Source: Lumbricus rubellus
Taxonomy: Eukaryota > Annelida > Clitellata > Crassiclitellata > Lumbricidae
DNA: 64,000 nt
Assembly: GCA_945859605.1 (NCBI GenBank)
Contig: OX243825.1
Location: 1,562,326 to 1,626,325, forward strand
Reading direction: 5' to 3'
Below are positions 30,644 through 42,303 of this stretch, piece by piece (position 1 is the stretch's first letter; every line of letters begins with the position of its first letter). Made by a program: the position numbers and the translations under genes. Under the pieces are notes generated by a model, which saw only the letters and a program-made list of their open reading frames with translations, searched no databases and was not told the origin of the DNA.

Positions 30644-32785
30644 TCATCTTTTTCTGACGGTTCCTGGAAACTTCCGGAGCACAGCTTGAACTCGATCTGG
30701 AGCGAATCTGGTTACTTCATCATCCGGTAAGAAACCAACTGGAAAGGCTGTTTGAAGGCGATCATCTGTTTGAACGGAGAGCGGAATGTCCCAGAAAATG
30801 GCTAATGGAGCCAAATTGAATCCAACAATTTCGGAGAATATGGAAAACCATTTGTCTATTTTCTCCTGATCAGTCTTGGGCTTATCTTTATCGGGCATAG
30901 TCTCATATCGGCGAAACACCTTTCTGTAACTGCCCCATCCAAATTCGTGTGACAGTTGAGCATAGACAAAGAGTGCAATACCCGGAGAACTTTTCCACTT
31001 CTTAAAATCGGTTCCATCCTTGAAAAACTTTTCTGTATCCTTCAACTGACCCTGAAGCCAATTGTGGATCCAGGGCTTGAGGTGACAGATTTCATCCATG
31101 GCGCAAAGAGTAAAGATGTTCACCGTAACTTCTGCGGTTCCTTCAAACGTCCATTCGCTCCTTTGCATGTTGTGTCCGATTTCGTGAAAGACTCCCCATC
31201 TTCCCTCCTTCTGAAGAATGGAGCCGTTCAAAATGAATAACTTATCCTTGTGATCTGCAACATCCATGTGTGTCACTATGGGATATCCTGCATGCATGTA
31301 GCCTACAACCGGTTGTTCGTCTGTAACAATCCACATTCGTCGGAACTTGGACACATCTGTTCCTCGAAGATCGTGATACAATCGGACAACCGAATCCCAA
31401 GTCTTCATCACCGAAGTCAATGCATCAAACTCCAATTCTCTCACACTTGAAGCCGGTAGTGTGAATGCTGTATATTCTCCTTCGATGTCAGCCCACAGTC
31501 CAGGAGAGTTTCGGCTCTGGTTCCATGTGCCTTTTCCTTTTTCACCTTCCATTAGTCTGAACCTCGGAGAATCAACGACGTTTTCCAGCTTCACACTTAT
31601 GCTCTGTTTTCGTTTACCCGGACTAATTAGATAAATCAGACCTCCAAATGGTGTCGATAACTCGAGACTTTCCTGCTCAAGTCTGACTTTCTTGTTCAAT
31701 TTTGGCCATCTCTTTAATTTTTCCTGTTTCGTTAGGTCGTCAGTATGACAGCCAACCATTATTTCCCAGCTTTTGTCATCGTTTCCGGAGAGAACCTCTA
31801 CTTTGAGGGTGTGGCCAGCTGGCAAATAACATCCTGTCGAATGGAAGTCTTCTTTATCTGAATGAATTTCGAGGTTGTGACTCTTCAAAGTGGGTTCATT
31901 CGAAAAATCACCGGGGAACCAGTTGACACCCGGTGCTTTTATATTGCTTGGCTTAAGCAAGTCGTAGCAAAGCAGCCAAAGATCTAGAATGGCTTTTTCT
32001 TTTTTGTTGGTTACTTGCCTCTTTGGGCTTGGGATCGTGCTCTTTTTCAGCTCCTCCCTGCATGTCTCCCACAGTTTCTCCATCAATCCTTTCCACTGAA
32101 GAAACACGTTTGCTGGTACATACTTCAGCCTCTTCAGCATGCTCACCTGATCTATTGCTTTGTTTGGATTTTTCGTCGCTTCCTCTAGAACTCTAAGAAG
32201 ATGTGTTTTGTCTGCCTTGTTGTCTTTGACTGAGTATCCGATATCCGGCACAGAAATGAATTCGTCGGTGTAGCAAAGACCGGCTTCACTGAGCAGTGCT
32301 GAATATGGCGCATCGGAAAGATTTTTTCCCCTGTTGAGTTGGAGCCATCCCCATGGAGTCTCGCAGTGAAGCAGTGCACCACCGTTGCGCACAAAGTCAG
32401 TCAAGTCTGCCGTGTCGATTTTCACCGGTCCTCCATGGTAGAAGACTATCTTTACCGACTTCAGCTTTTCCTTATTCGCGTTGTCCGTGGCATCAATGAT
32501 GATGTCGTTCTTTTCAAAGGTGTTCCTGCTTAACCACTTCTTCAGGTTTTCTTGAAATTCTTTCAACGAACCTCTGTGACCAGGTGAAAACTTATCTGCA
32601 TACGAGTTATGAGAAATGGCGACGATTCGACCTTTGCCGAATTCTGCCGCAGCAACTAAGACATCCTCCGCATTGGTTCCAGTCAGAATTGGCTCCGCCT
32701 GCTTACCAAAGACGACAATTCTTCCTGGTGTGCCTTGTTTCAGCAAGACGTCTATGCCTCTGAGGATAGTTTCCCTCCACTCCAT
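30644..32785 (-). CDS. TCAF-like: TCAF-like M60-domain protein, copy F (predicted cytosolic, catalytic motif intact)
   Basis: 713 residues from MEWRETIL (ATG 32783-32785). The frame is open further upstream but has no ATG there, and a plausible acceptor (TTTTCTCCAG) lies at 32814/32815. Family motifs by residue: FGKGRIVAIS 49-58, NGGALLHCETPWGW 134-147, the M60 domain roughly 325-640, and HEIGH 534-538 (31172-31186) with a downstream Glu in TAEVTVNIF. Vertebrate relatives gate and traffic TRPM8. The M60 fold is otherwise known in secreted mucin-degrading peptidases, so substrate and location of this paralogue are open. There is no targeting sequence. It is closest to E and G. Confidence 0.9.
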   Translation of the reverse strand: MEWRETILRGIDVLLKQGTPGRIVVFGKQAEPILTGTNAEDVLVAAAEFGKGRIVAISHNSYADKFSPGHRGSLKEFQENLKKWLSRNTFEKNDIIIDATDNANKEKLKSVKIVFYHGGPVKIDTADLTDFVRNGGALLHCETPWGWLQLNRGKNLSDAPYSALLSEAGLCYTDEFISVPDIGYSVKDNKADKTHLLRVLEEATKNPNKAIDQVSMLKRLKYVPANVFLQWKGLMEKLWETCREELKKSTIPSPKRQVTNKKEKAILDLWLLCYDLLKPSNIKAPGVNWFPGDFSNEPTLKSHNLEIHSDKEDFHSTGCYLPAGHTLKVEVLSGNDDKSWEIMVGCHTDDLTKQEKLKRWPKLNKKVRLEQESLELSTPFGGLIYLISPGKRKQSISVKLENVVDSPRFRLMEGEKGKGTWNQSRNSPGLWADIEGEYTAFTLPASSVRELEFDALTSVMKTWDSVVRLYHDLRGTDVSKFRRMWIVTDEQPVVGYMHAGYPIVTHMDVADHKDKLFILNGSILQKEGRWGVFHEIGHNMQRSEWTFEGTAEVTVNIFTLCAMDEICHLKPWIHNWLQGQLKDTEKFFKDGTDFKKWKSSPGIALFVYAQLSHEFGWGSYRKVFRRYETMPDKDKPKTDQEKIDKWFSIFSEIVGFNLAPLAIFWDIPLSVQTDDRLQTAFPVGFLPDDEVTRFAPDRVQAVLRKFPGTVRKR

Positions 32786-35706
32786 TGACTCTCTCTCTCT
32801 AGTTTTATCTGTTTCTGGAGAAAATTCAAAGAAAAGCTCCAAAATTCATTTGTGTTTTCAAGGACTGGAACTATGAAAAAATGTTGAAAGAATGTGTACT
32901 AACAAACTTTGAGAGAAGTTTATGAGCAGAGTCAACAATATTGACGCCCACATGATTATTACTGGAAGAGAGCCAATGTAGTGGGAGGGGTTTCAACTAT
33001 AACCAAACAGGGAAATTCTTTGACACAGGTATGAATTATTTAATAATCCGAAGTGAACTTTTCTTAAGTAATTCTTAAGTTCAAGTGTTATCGACTTGTG
33101 GTCACAGTTTGTAAGACGCAGTTAGAAGAGGTAGGCTATTAAGCATTATTTATTGTATAGACACACGGTGGTTTTAACAAGACTTTACGTCTTCTGTGAC
33201 ATTTTAAACCCTTGCTAATTATTTTATATTTCAGAGAAAGTTAGGCTACTCCCGAGGTGGTGAACAAGCAGGAGTAAGAACAGGAGGAGATGAAGAAGAC
33301 GGATGAATAACCTTAGGAGGATGTGCTAGAGCTGGGCTGGATGAACAATAACGGCATCGTCCCGATGATGGTGAAGGGTAAGGAAGATTCTAATACTATC
33401 GATAATGTGAAGAACAAGGAGGATGAAGGGATGGTGGCTATCATTACGAGGTAGATGAAGATGAGTAGCAGATAGGTGGTGAGCAAGATTAAGGCTGCCA
33501 ACCGTCTTGGTTTGCAAGGACAGTCCCGAAGTCAGCCTTGAGCATCCCGAGTCCCAAATTGATCAGAAGTTGTTCCGGAACGTGGTGTAAATATTGACTT
33601 TACCAACTTGTGTTCTTGTTTTCGCAAACTGAACTCTTGGACAATCTATCGCAAATCAATTTTACAGGTAGGTCATAGCACAGAGGATAGCTAGATTAGT
33701 AATAACTCTCTATTTACGAATCTTTTCTGTGGACATGTGACCCCACATTGGGCTGACACAAAATTCGTTACGTTACCTACAGCGATGTGGACACTGGACA
33801 GGGCAAGTTGGCAACGGCACATCGAACGACTATGATGTTCAATATATCATAATTTTTATAGCGCCTCTTCATGATTCTCACTCAAAAGCAGCTCTCTGCA
33901 GGATGATGAATGTAAAGTAAATCTGTTGAAGTCTTGCCTCACTGAACTTAGAAAACTTCTCGATATATTGCCAGACCTAAGAAGGATGAAAAATGGCAGT
34001 GACAAAAGAAAATATTAAACTCTTGCCTGACTATTGCCTGACTGAACTTAGTACGCTCCTGGTCAGCAGCCGAATTAAACAAACGGTAGATCTTCGAGCG
34101 TTCCTTCCTCTTCCGTATTACTTTTATCCTTAACTGTCAAGTGAACCTTAGGGGGAAAATAGTAGGCTGAGATACCAAGTGAAGAAGGGAGGGATGGAGA
34201 AGAAAATCAACCCCACTGTGTGACTCACCCATCAATAGCCTTTACGACAAGGTTGCCTGGATGCGACATATTTCGTCCATCAATGGCAAAATGTGGCACA
34301 CGGTTGTAAATAACACAGGCTTCTGTCATATTTCACTGGACTCTTAGCAAGTCACGGCAGATGGACGACAGCTTAAACTGTGCGCTTGTAATCATTTCTA
34401 CCTTCTCTCGGTGTGGTTTTGACACCAAGGATATGAAGCCGAAACGGGATTAAGGGCAGACCTGTGGGAGAAACTTTTGCATTGATTCAATGAAGTCTGT
34501 TTTAGGATTTATTTTATTGTTTGATGTTTATAATTTGCACAATTTCTCCTGGGCGTTGTGGTGTTTCTGCAGTCCAATTGGGGAGCAATATATGTAAACA
34601 GCCACTTAGTCTATTACACTCTAACGACTGGTGTACTAAAAGTGACTGGAACCCCATGCAGCTCGCTGATTGTGTCGTATTCAGCCTCTGTGCAAACAAT
34701 GCTTTGCGTTCCTTCAAGTATTAATTCCTTCAAGTATTTATAATAATGTGTATTCAATACCGGGGAAAGAACTAATGCTTAAGACTGTAGCATTAGCAAC
34801 TTCATTTTCTCAGCTTCGGCATATGCCCTCTCCACGCCGTCTGATCTACCGTCAATATAACTAATGACTAGTTTTATCTTATCAGTCTCTCGTTCTTTAA
34901 AAACGTTTTGCCCCTGAGTTTTTCGTGCTGAGAACGCCTCTGAATGGTCATTCTTCGAAAGGCGCTATATAAATGTATGGATACAATGCAATGTAGGTCA
35001 GTGTACTTGTTGAGTCGCCCGGGTGCGCAACTTCAGTGCAAGCATGAGAGAATTCTCGAAACAAATTTCTTTCTTTTGAGGAAAATTTAACCTCTTTGTT
35101 GATAGTCCAGATATAGCTTAGTCGGCTTAACTGATCGCTTTGTTCTTAATATTTTCAGATGCAAATTGTTAGAAACGCCTGTTCTCATGTCGGGGCAGGA
35201 AAACAATCGGAAGATTTTATGCGCACTTCTCAACTCTTAATACCATCAATTATAATTATGTAATCGCATACCATAAATTATATGTATTCCCTCAATGATA
35301 AAAAAGAACTCGGAGTTCATTGAGTAATCGTAAAAGCAATAGCATGGTATAATAAATTAATTCAACTAGTCACAATGTGAACGCACAGATCAGAACATTA
35401 AATAAATTGCAACGTAGAGTAGACTATATCAAATAAAAGTAAAACCACTTTAGGAAATTCGTTAAAACAAATGAAGCAATAACCGTATCTATTGATTGTC
35501 GCTATTCGCTACTTGACCAGTTAATTTTTAGATAAAACAATTCTCAGATGTTCTTCTGCAATTGCATCTCAACAACGAGTCATTGAGTTGAGCTCTTGTT
35601 GCGAGAGTGTTCCCGTTTGAGAAAGAGCATCCTTATCGCAAGTTATGCGATAATTCGTTCAGAAATCCCCCAACCTCAAATGTCACGTGAACCAATTCGA
35701 ACTTTG
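32786..35706. other. 5' region of copy F and spacer to copy G
   Basis: Carries the predicted noncoding exon of F, GAT-rich sequence (33280-33450) homologous to 38270-38500 upstream of G, a SINE tail near 34930-34975 and the 3' flank of G. No additional gene recognised. Confidence 0.5.
34027..34130 (-). other. Predicted noncoding first exon of copy F (possible GC donor)
   Basis: Aligns with the E and G first exons, but the donor position reads CAG|GCAAGA (or CAG|GCAATA 11 bases upstream), so splicing would require a GC-AG intron. A second partial copy of this motif lies near 33936. Confidence 0.35.
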
Positions 35707-37863
35707 TTACTCCGGCGCCGAACATCTTTTCCTCACGGTTCCTGGAAACTTCCCAAGAACAGCGGTAACTCTATCTGGAGCCAATTTTGTTACTTCATCA
35801 TCCGGTAAGAATGGAACTGGAAAAGCAGTCCGAAGGTGAGCATCTGCTTCAACGGAAAGTGGAATGTCCCAGAAAATGGCTAAAGGAGCGAGATTGAATC
35901 CAACAATTTCGGAGAATGTGGAAAACCATTTGTCCATTTTCTGCTGATCAGTCTTTGGCTTCTCCTTATCGGGCATGGTCTCATATCGGCGAAACACCTT
36001 TCTGTAGCTGCCCCATCCAAATTCGTGTACGAGTTGAGCATAGACAAAGAGTGCGATGCCTGCAGAGCTTTTCCACTTCTTAAAATCGGTTCCATCCTTG
36101 AAAAACTTTTCCGTATCTTTCAACTGACCCTGAAGCCAGCTGTGAATCCAGGGCTTTAGGTGACAGATTTCATCCATGGCGCAGAGAGTAAAGATGTTCA
36201 CCGTAACTTCGCCAGTGCCTTCAAAGGTCCATTCACCTCTCTGCATGTTGTGTCCGATTTCGTGAAAGACTCCCCATCTTCCCTCCTTCTCGAAAAGAGC
36301 ACCATTGAAAATGAATTCCTTTGCTTTTTGATCTGCAATATCCATGTGTGTCACTATGGGATAACCTGCATGCATGTAGCCTGCACTTGGTTGTTCGTCT
36401 GTCACAATCCACATTCGTCGGAACTTGGACACATCTGTCCCTCGAAGATCGTGATACAAATGGACAACTGAATCCCAATTCTTAATCATCGACGTCAATG
36501 CATCAAACTCCAATTCCTTCACACTTGAAGCCGGCAAAGTGAATGCGATAAACTTTCCTTCGATGTCAGCCCATAGCCCAGGAGAGTTTCGGCTCTGGTT
36601 CCAAGTCTCCTTTCCTTTCTCACCTTCCGTAAGTCTAAACCTTGGAGAATCAACGACGTTTTCCAGCTGCACACGTATGCTATCTTTGCCTTTGTCCGGG
36701 CTAATTAGATAAATCAGGCCTCCGAACGGTGTCATTATCTCAAGACTTTTCTGATCAAGTCTGGCTTTCTTGTTCAATATTGGCCATCTCTTCAACTTGT
36801 CCTTATTACTCAGGTCGTCAGTATGACATCCAACCATTATTTGCCAGTTTTTGTCATTGTTTCCCGAAAGCACCTCTACTTTGAGGGACTGACCAGCTGG
36901 CAAATAGCAGGCAGTCGAATGGAAGTCTTCTCTATCTGAATGGATTTCGATGTCGTGACATTTTAAAGGAGGCTCACTCGAAAAATCACCTGGGAACAAG
37001 TTCACGTCTGGTGCCTTGACGTTTCGTGGCTTCACTAAGTTAAAGCAAAGCTGCCAAAGATCCAAGGCGGCTAATTCTTTTTTATTTGTTACTTGCTTCT
37101 TTGGACTCGGGACCGCGCCATTTTTTAGCTCCCCCTTGCATGCCTCCCACATCTTTTCCACTTGATTCTTCAACTTGGGAAAAACGTTCGCTGGAACATA
37201 CTTCAGCCTCTTCAGCATGTTCACTTGATCTATTGCCTTGCTGATATCTTTTTCTGCTTCGTCCAAAACTCTAAGTAGATGAGCACCGTTGGCTTTGTTG
37301 TCTTTGACGGAGTATCCTGTATCCTCAACACAGATATATTCATCGGTGTAGCATAGACCGGCTTCACTGAGCAGACCCGAACACGGCGCTTCGGAAAGAA
37401 CCTTTCCCTTGTTGAGTTGGAGCCATCCCCAAGGAGTGTCACAGTGAAGCAGTGCACCTCCGTTGCGCACAAACTCAGTCAAGTCTTTCGGGTCGATCTT
37501 CACCTGTCCTCCGTGGTAGAAGACTATCTTTACCGACTTGAGCTTTTCCTTGTCTGCGTTGTCCTTGGCGTCTATGATGATGTCATTCTTCTTGAATGTT
37601 CCCTTCGTTAACCAGTTCTTCAGGTTGTCGTGTAATTCTTTTAGTGGACCTTTATCATCCTCCGAAAACTTGTCTGCATACGAAGTATGAGAAATGGTGA
37701 CGATTCGACCTTTTCCGAATTCTGCCGCAGCAACCAGGACATCCTCCGCATTTGTGCCAGTCAGAATTGGCTCAGCCTGCTTTCCAAAGACGACTATCCT
37801 TCCTGGGACGCCGTTCTTTGGCAGGACACTGACTCTTTTGAGGATGCTTTCTCTCCACTCCAT
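35707..37863 (-). CDS. TCAF-like: TCAF-like M60-domain protein, copy G (predicted cytosolic, catalytic motif intact)
   Basis: 718 residues from MEWRESILKRVSVLP (ATG 37861-37863). An in-frame stop a few codons upstream fixes the start if translation does not enter from another exon. Acceptor candidates are TTTGTATAG at 37883/37884 and AATAG closer to the ATG. HEIGH (36250-36264) and the Glu of TGEVTVNIF are intact, as are FGKGRIV, RNGGALLHC and GGLIYLIS. It is the right-most member of the array. Its noncoding first exon is at ~39080-39165. Confidence 0.9.
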   Translation of the reverse strand: MEWRESILKRVSVLPKNGVPGRIVVFGKQAEPILTGTNAEDVLVAAAEFGKGRIVTISHTSYADKFSEDDKGPLKELHDNLKNWLTKGTFKKNDIIIDAKDNADKEKLKSVKIVFYHGGQVKIDPKDLTEFVRNGGALLHCDTPWGWLQLNKGKVLSEAPCSGLLSEAGLCYTDEYICVEDTGYSVKDNKANGAHLLRVLDEAEKDISKAIDQVNMLKRLKYVPANVFPKLKNQVEKMWEACKGELKNGAVPSPKKQVTNKKELAALDLWQLCFNLVKPRNVKAPDVNLFPGDFSSEPPLKCHDIEIHSDREDFHSTACYLPAGQSLKVEVLSGNNDKNWQIMVGCHTDDLSNKDKLKRWPILNKKARLDQKSLEIMTPFGGLIYLISPDKGKDSIRVQLENVVDSPRFRLTEGEKGKETWNQSRNSPGLWADIEGKFIAFTLPASSVKELEFDALTSMIKNWDSVVHLYHDLRGTDVSKFRRMWIVTDEQPSAGYMHAGYPIVTHMDIADQKAKEFIFNGALFEKEGRWGVFHEIGHNMQRGEWTFEGTGEVTVNIFTLCAMDEICHLKPWIHSWLQGQLKDTEKFFKDGTDFKKWKSSAGIALFVYAQLVHEFGWGSYRKVFRRYETMPDKEKPKTDQQKMDKWFSTFSEIVGFNLAPLAIFWDIPLSVEADAHLRTAFPVPFLPDDEVTKLAPDRVTAVLGKFPGTVRKRCSAPE

Positions 37864-38384
37864 CGGTTGTCTCTATTGCTCTCCTATACAAACAAATGTT
37901 CAAATGAGAAAAAAAACATTATTTGTGGCTACAGGGATTTGAGGGATGGATATAGATTGAAAGGTGTGAACTGACAACTTTTTCGAGAGAAGTGGGAGCC
38001 GAGTAGGCCGTATTGGCGCCATCTACATTATTACTGGAGAGGAGATATCGCAGTGGGTAAGGTTATTGGATATCGTACCAACCAAGGTAACTCAGTGATG
38101 CTATAGGTGTTAATTATTTTTAAAAACCGAAAGTATGATTAGGGCAGAAATTTGTCACTGGATGATTTTTCATCTGGTGGAGTGTTTTTTGATGATAGCT
38201 CGGTCACAGTGGACACTAGACACTATTACAGTATTTAGTGGACATCTAGGAAAGATAGGCTGTTAGGAATTACATGGTATGAGGACAATGATAAGGGTAA
38301 CGGTGCGGATGAAGATGATAGTGATGATGATGAAAAGCAGAGGGAATAACTATGGGAGACAGAAAGATGGTTAATGACCGTAGA

Positions 38385-38461
38385 AGAAGAGGGTGCACAA
38401 GCAGGCAGAGGAAGAGGATCGTCAACAACGTCATGATGCTAATGAGTATAATTGGGAGGGT
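38385..38461. repeat. ~77-bp direct repeat (partner at 38762-38838)
   Basis: Both copies read GAGGGTGCACAAGCAG...CATCGTCAACAACGTCATGATGC and end GAGTATAATTGGGAGGG. They are about 377 bp apart in the 5' flank of copy G. Confidence 0.8.
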
Positions 38462-39079
38462 GCTAACCCTATTTATGATGGGGAAGAGAAGAAGTAGAGG
38501 AATTGACGACAAGAGTGATAATGAGCAATGCGAAATTGAGCTGAATGGGTGGGCAGGATTAGGGCTGCCAACCGTTTCGGATTGCCCTGGACAATCTCAG
38601 AATCTTTCTTGCATTGACCGTAGCACGGATCGATCCTGAATAATTGTGCTGGAACTGGGTAAGAATATTCAATTGAATCAAATTTCATCTTTTTTCCACG
38701 CTAGCCTCGTACAATTTATCTTAAATAAATCTTGAGGGGTGACCGTAGACTGGTAGAAGCAGAGGGTGCACAAGCAGACGGACGGAGGAAGAGCATCGTC
38801 AACAACGTCATGATGCTAATGAGTATAATTGGGAGGGACTGGTAGTTAGGCAAGCATAATGATAAGCTCTATTTACCATTATTTTTCAGTCGAGTGTAGA
38901 GTGTAAACCAAGCATTAGACAGAATGCATTACCCACATTGAAGTGAGCAGAGTAAATTGATGGCATACATGTATCGAGTAACTATGTGAAAGTCTCGGAG
39001 TTGGCACCCCTAATCAAGGTGCTGAATGACAGCGACAAAGAGAAGTATTATAAAAAAAACATTATTTTTAAAGCCTCAC

Positions 39080-39165
39080 CTGTTTAAACGTAGCAAAGTC
39101 CTCGTCAACGGAACTAATCTTCGGTGCCACCTTCCTTCTCAGCTAGACCATCAATCCACACACTG
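39080..39165 (-). other. Predicted noncoding first exon of copy G
   Basis: Ends TTTAAACAG|GTGAGG, a good donor. It is homologous to the E exon, with AGAAGGAAGGTGGCACCG near its start. No ATG is present in the conserved part. Confidence 0.5.
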
Positions 39166-39595
39166 AGCAATCAACTTTAATAGATAGTGTGAGAGAAAAG
39201 GGAGGGAGATATGGATGGAGAGAGCGGGAGACAGAGAGAAAGAGCCAGACAGACAGAAAGAGACAGAGAGACTGGCAGAAATGACTCGAATATCGACCGC
39301 TTATAATCGACATAGAAGAGCAGACTTAGTCTGTCGATTGCTAAACGTGGCACATGCATGCATAGTTGCATACATGTATGCATGCATGCTGTTGTGGTCG
39401 TGCATGTAGTCTGTAAATATCACAGACTTCCATCGTATTTCACGAGACTGTCTCTTAGCCTTAGCGAGACACGACAGTCGAATGACAGATGCATTTATTT
39501 ATGACTAAACGAAATGCTTAAGTGTGCGTTTGTAAAGATTTTCTTATTTTGTGTCGGTGTTAGGGTAATCAACGGAAGCGCGATCAAGATAAGAT

Positions 39596-39770
39596 GGATG
39601 GATGGATGGTTGGATGGATGGATGGGTTGGTGGGTCGGTGGGTGGGTGGATCGGTAGATGGATGGATGGGTGGGGATGGGTGTGGGTGGGTGGATGAATT
39701 AACGGGGGGCGAACTGAAGGACGGAAAATGACGGACGGGTGGATGGATGGTTGGATCATTGGATGAGTAT
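39596..39770. repeat. (GGAT/GGGT)n microsatellite
   Basis: GGATGGATGG repeats upstream of the copy G first exon. A shorter version lies at 28995-29090, in the matching place upstream of copy E, so the repeat predates the duplication. Confidence 0.85.
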
Positions 39771-42303
39771 AATATTATGGGGGATACGATTGTGGAAAGG
39801 CAGCTGCAGAAATGCAGAGGGAAGCATGCGTGTTCATAGTTATTTACTCATTGTCTCGCCATCAAATCTCTTGCCGTAAAATCAATTCTTCAGAGAATCG
39901 ATCATTTTTTCAGCTTTTAACAACAATACGAAAAATAATATCAACCGATTTTCTGCCGAAAACTACTGAGTCAGAAACTGAGTCAGAGCTGAATCGGTAA
40001 AAAAATCTGTAATGCTGTTCTATTTTAGGGTTAGGCCTAGGCCTACTTAATTCATGGGCGTTTTCCTACTTAACTTGCACGGTCTACTGAGTGTGGGTGG
40101 AGCAGCGACCTAGTTGAAATGTGAATTCAACAGATTAAGCTATGCCTTAACAACTAGAGAGTATGAAAACTGAATGGGAAACCAATACAGATCAAAATGC
40201 CAGACACAGCTGGTCATATCCAGGACTTTGTACAAGCAAAGCCAGGTAAATGTAATAGAGGGAGAAGAGCTGGAGCTTAAGCTAGCCTTGGATGCAGACA
40301 GGTGTATGAATTGTTAGCAACTTCATTTTCTTAGCCTCAGCATATGAAGACGGTATACTCTACTTCACCGTCTGATCCTTTCACCCACCGTGTACTGTCA
40401 GTGCATTGAATTATATACATGTAGTTCAGGAAACTGATTTTAGATCACAGGTTTTTCGTTGTCTGTGATTGATGTCAGCTACATGTAGACTCGCCCAGAA
40501 TTTCATTTGCATACTATTCGAGCACAAGCAGGCCTCTACCAGTGATTTAACTGAATATACAATCATTTATTTATTTATTTATAGTGACCATTAGGTTTTA
40601 TCTACTTCATAAGCGTCTGTTTCTAAACTCAACCTTTCTGAATAATATTATACCCCGTGGTCTGTAAAGAACTTGCCATTGATGATTTATTTAGGCGTAC
40701 ATTTCTACGGCGTGCAATTTTGAGCAACAACAGATTTTTAAGCTTCCTTTTCTGCTAGTGACATTGAATTATTTCATAGTTGCGTGTACAAAAAAACTAC
40801 TATAGGGCCTTAGCCGTGGTGCCGCACTATATCTTATACTGCATCGGCGGTTATTCCCAACATTAATTGGACCCAACCCGCTCTCTCGATTAGTAGCTAA
40901 ACCACTGGACTGTCACGCAACCAGGTTCTTAGAAGATCCTGAGAAAATGAAGAACAGAGAAATCCACATGTCAACGGCATTAGATGTATTTGTGGATTTT
41001 AAAGCTCACAGGAAAAACACTGCACATAAACAGAGACGACACATCAAGCCTATTACACTACGAAGTTATTATCCTAGGTTGCGTCTGTCTGTCTGTCTGC
41101 TGCCTGCCTACCTTTCTGTCTGCCTGCTTGTCGGTTTGTCTGTTCGTCTGAAGCACAATAATTTGGATGAAACATGTGCAATGTGCACTTATAATCTGTC
41201 GACCTATCTCTGTCTCACTCACTGTCTGCATGTGTGTCCGTGTGTCCCTGTCCGTCCGACTCATTGTCTGTGTGCGTCTGTTTGTCTGTCTGTTTCGTGA
41301 CTATTATACAGACCTTCGTTTGTCTGCTTATCTCTCATGATCTGACTTCGATAATTCAGTGACCTACAATGACGTTCCATATACACAACCAGAACGCCTT
41401 TAATCGCATTCTGTATCTCAATCAGTCCATGTAATATGGAGCGCCGATGATCTGTTATTTTGCAGAAACAACAGAGATTAGCCACCTCTAGCAGACCACA
41501 CCATCCATCGTCATTCGTTGTACACACGAACCTCAGCACCAAAGGTTGGAAACTCTGGTCTTCATCATCAAGGTCTTGGTTACAAGCCACCAACATTACA
41601 GAAGAAAGGTTACTGCCAGAAATGTAGGCTACATGGTTCCTATAACGGGGTGTAGCCCACAATATTTCGGTCCCGCTCTGCCAGAATGGTCTCCAGTATT
41701 TTGGCTGAGAATCATTGAATGATTTGGCGAAGGATATCCAGTGTTTCGGGTGAGCGGCGTCAATTTACTCCACACAGGTTTTCTAATGTGACTTCCAAGT
41801 CGTGTCCCATGTTTCGGTCAAGGTCCAGTAGTCCTTCCTTCTGTGGAGTGCACAGTATTTTCCAATCATGTGGCCAGCAGGTAACTCCGTGCTTCGTCTC
41901 AAGGTGTTTCGTCTTTGAGCGGAGGTGCTGTTCTGTCCATTTTTCAGCCGTGTTGTATCAGTTCGAAGGCTGACCGCTCGCTCATATGGTCAGCAGCATG
42001 TAGTCTAGTTGAGAAATCACTACACGTGCAAATAAAACATCCTGTCGTAGAATCCGTTTTTCACTCCACTCAATACCATTTTCCTATGACTCATTTGCTA
42101 ATCGTTTCTACGCTTAATCGCTTCTTTCTTGGCAAGGTATCAAGCGATAGCGCGCTTCAGGCTTGATTTAGTTTTTGGTCACTGTCGGTGAAAATTCAGC
42201 TTAACCACTTATTTCTACCATTTGCACAGAATCTGGCTTCCTTTCATGCAGTGAATGAATTCATTTCCCTGTTTGGTTTACTAATTCGTCTTTCACCTGG
42301 GTT

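Larger units (their letters stand above)
37864..42303. other. 5' region of copy G and spacer to the ankyrin gene
   Basis: Holds the noncoding exon of G, a direct repeat (38385-38461 and 38762-38838), a GGAT microsatellite (39596-39770), sequence homologous to the E flank up to about 40030, an ATTT run (~40565) and TCTG-type microsatellites (41080-41300). Between 41300 and 42300 I recognise nothing. Confidence 0.5.

Noticed and set aside
30644..32842. Longer start for copy F at 32842 (ELFFEFSPETD...)
   Set aside because: The first codon there is TTG, not ATG, and a splice acceptor lies within it; MEWRE at 32785 is the supported start.
3721..37863. Viral origin of the M60 genes (M60 resembles insect-virus enhancins)
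   Set aside because: All have the TCAF-like N-terminal region, animal introns and animal flanking DNA; only the peptidase fold is shared.
38270..38512. Hydrophobic minus-strand frames upstream of G (and 33313-33501 upstream of F) as possible membrane-anchor exons
   Set aside because: They lie in homologous GAT-rich low-complexity DNA, differ in frame between the two copies and have no phase-0 donor. The noncoding exons at ~39080 and ~34027 explain the 5' ends better.
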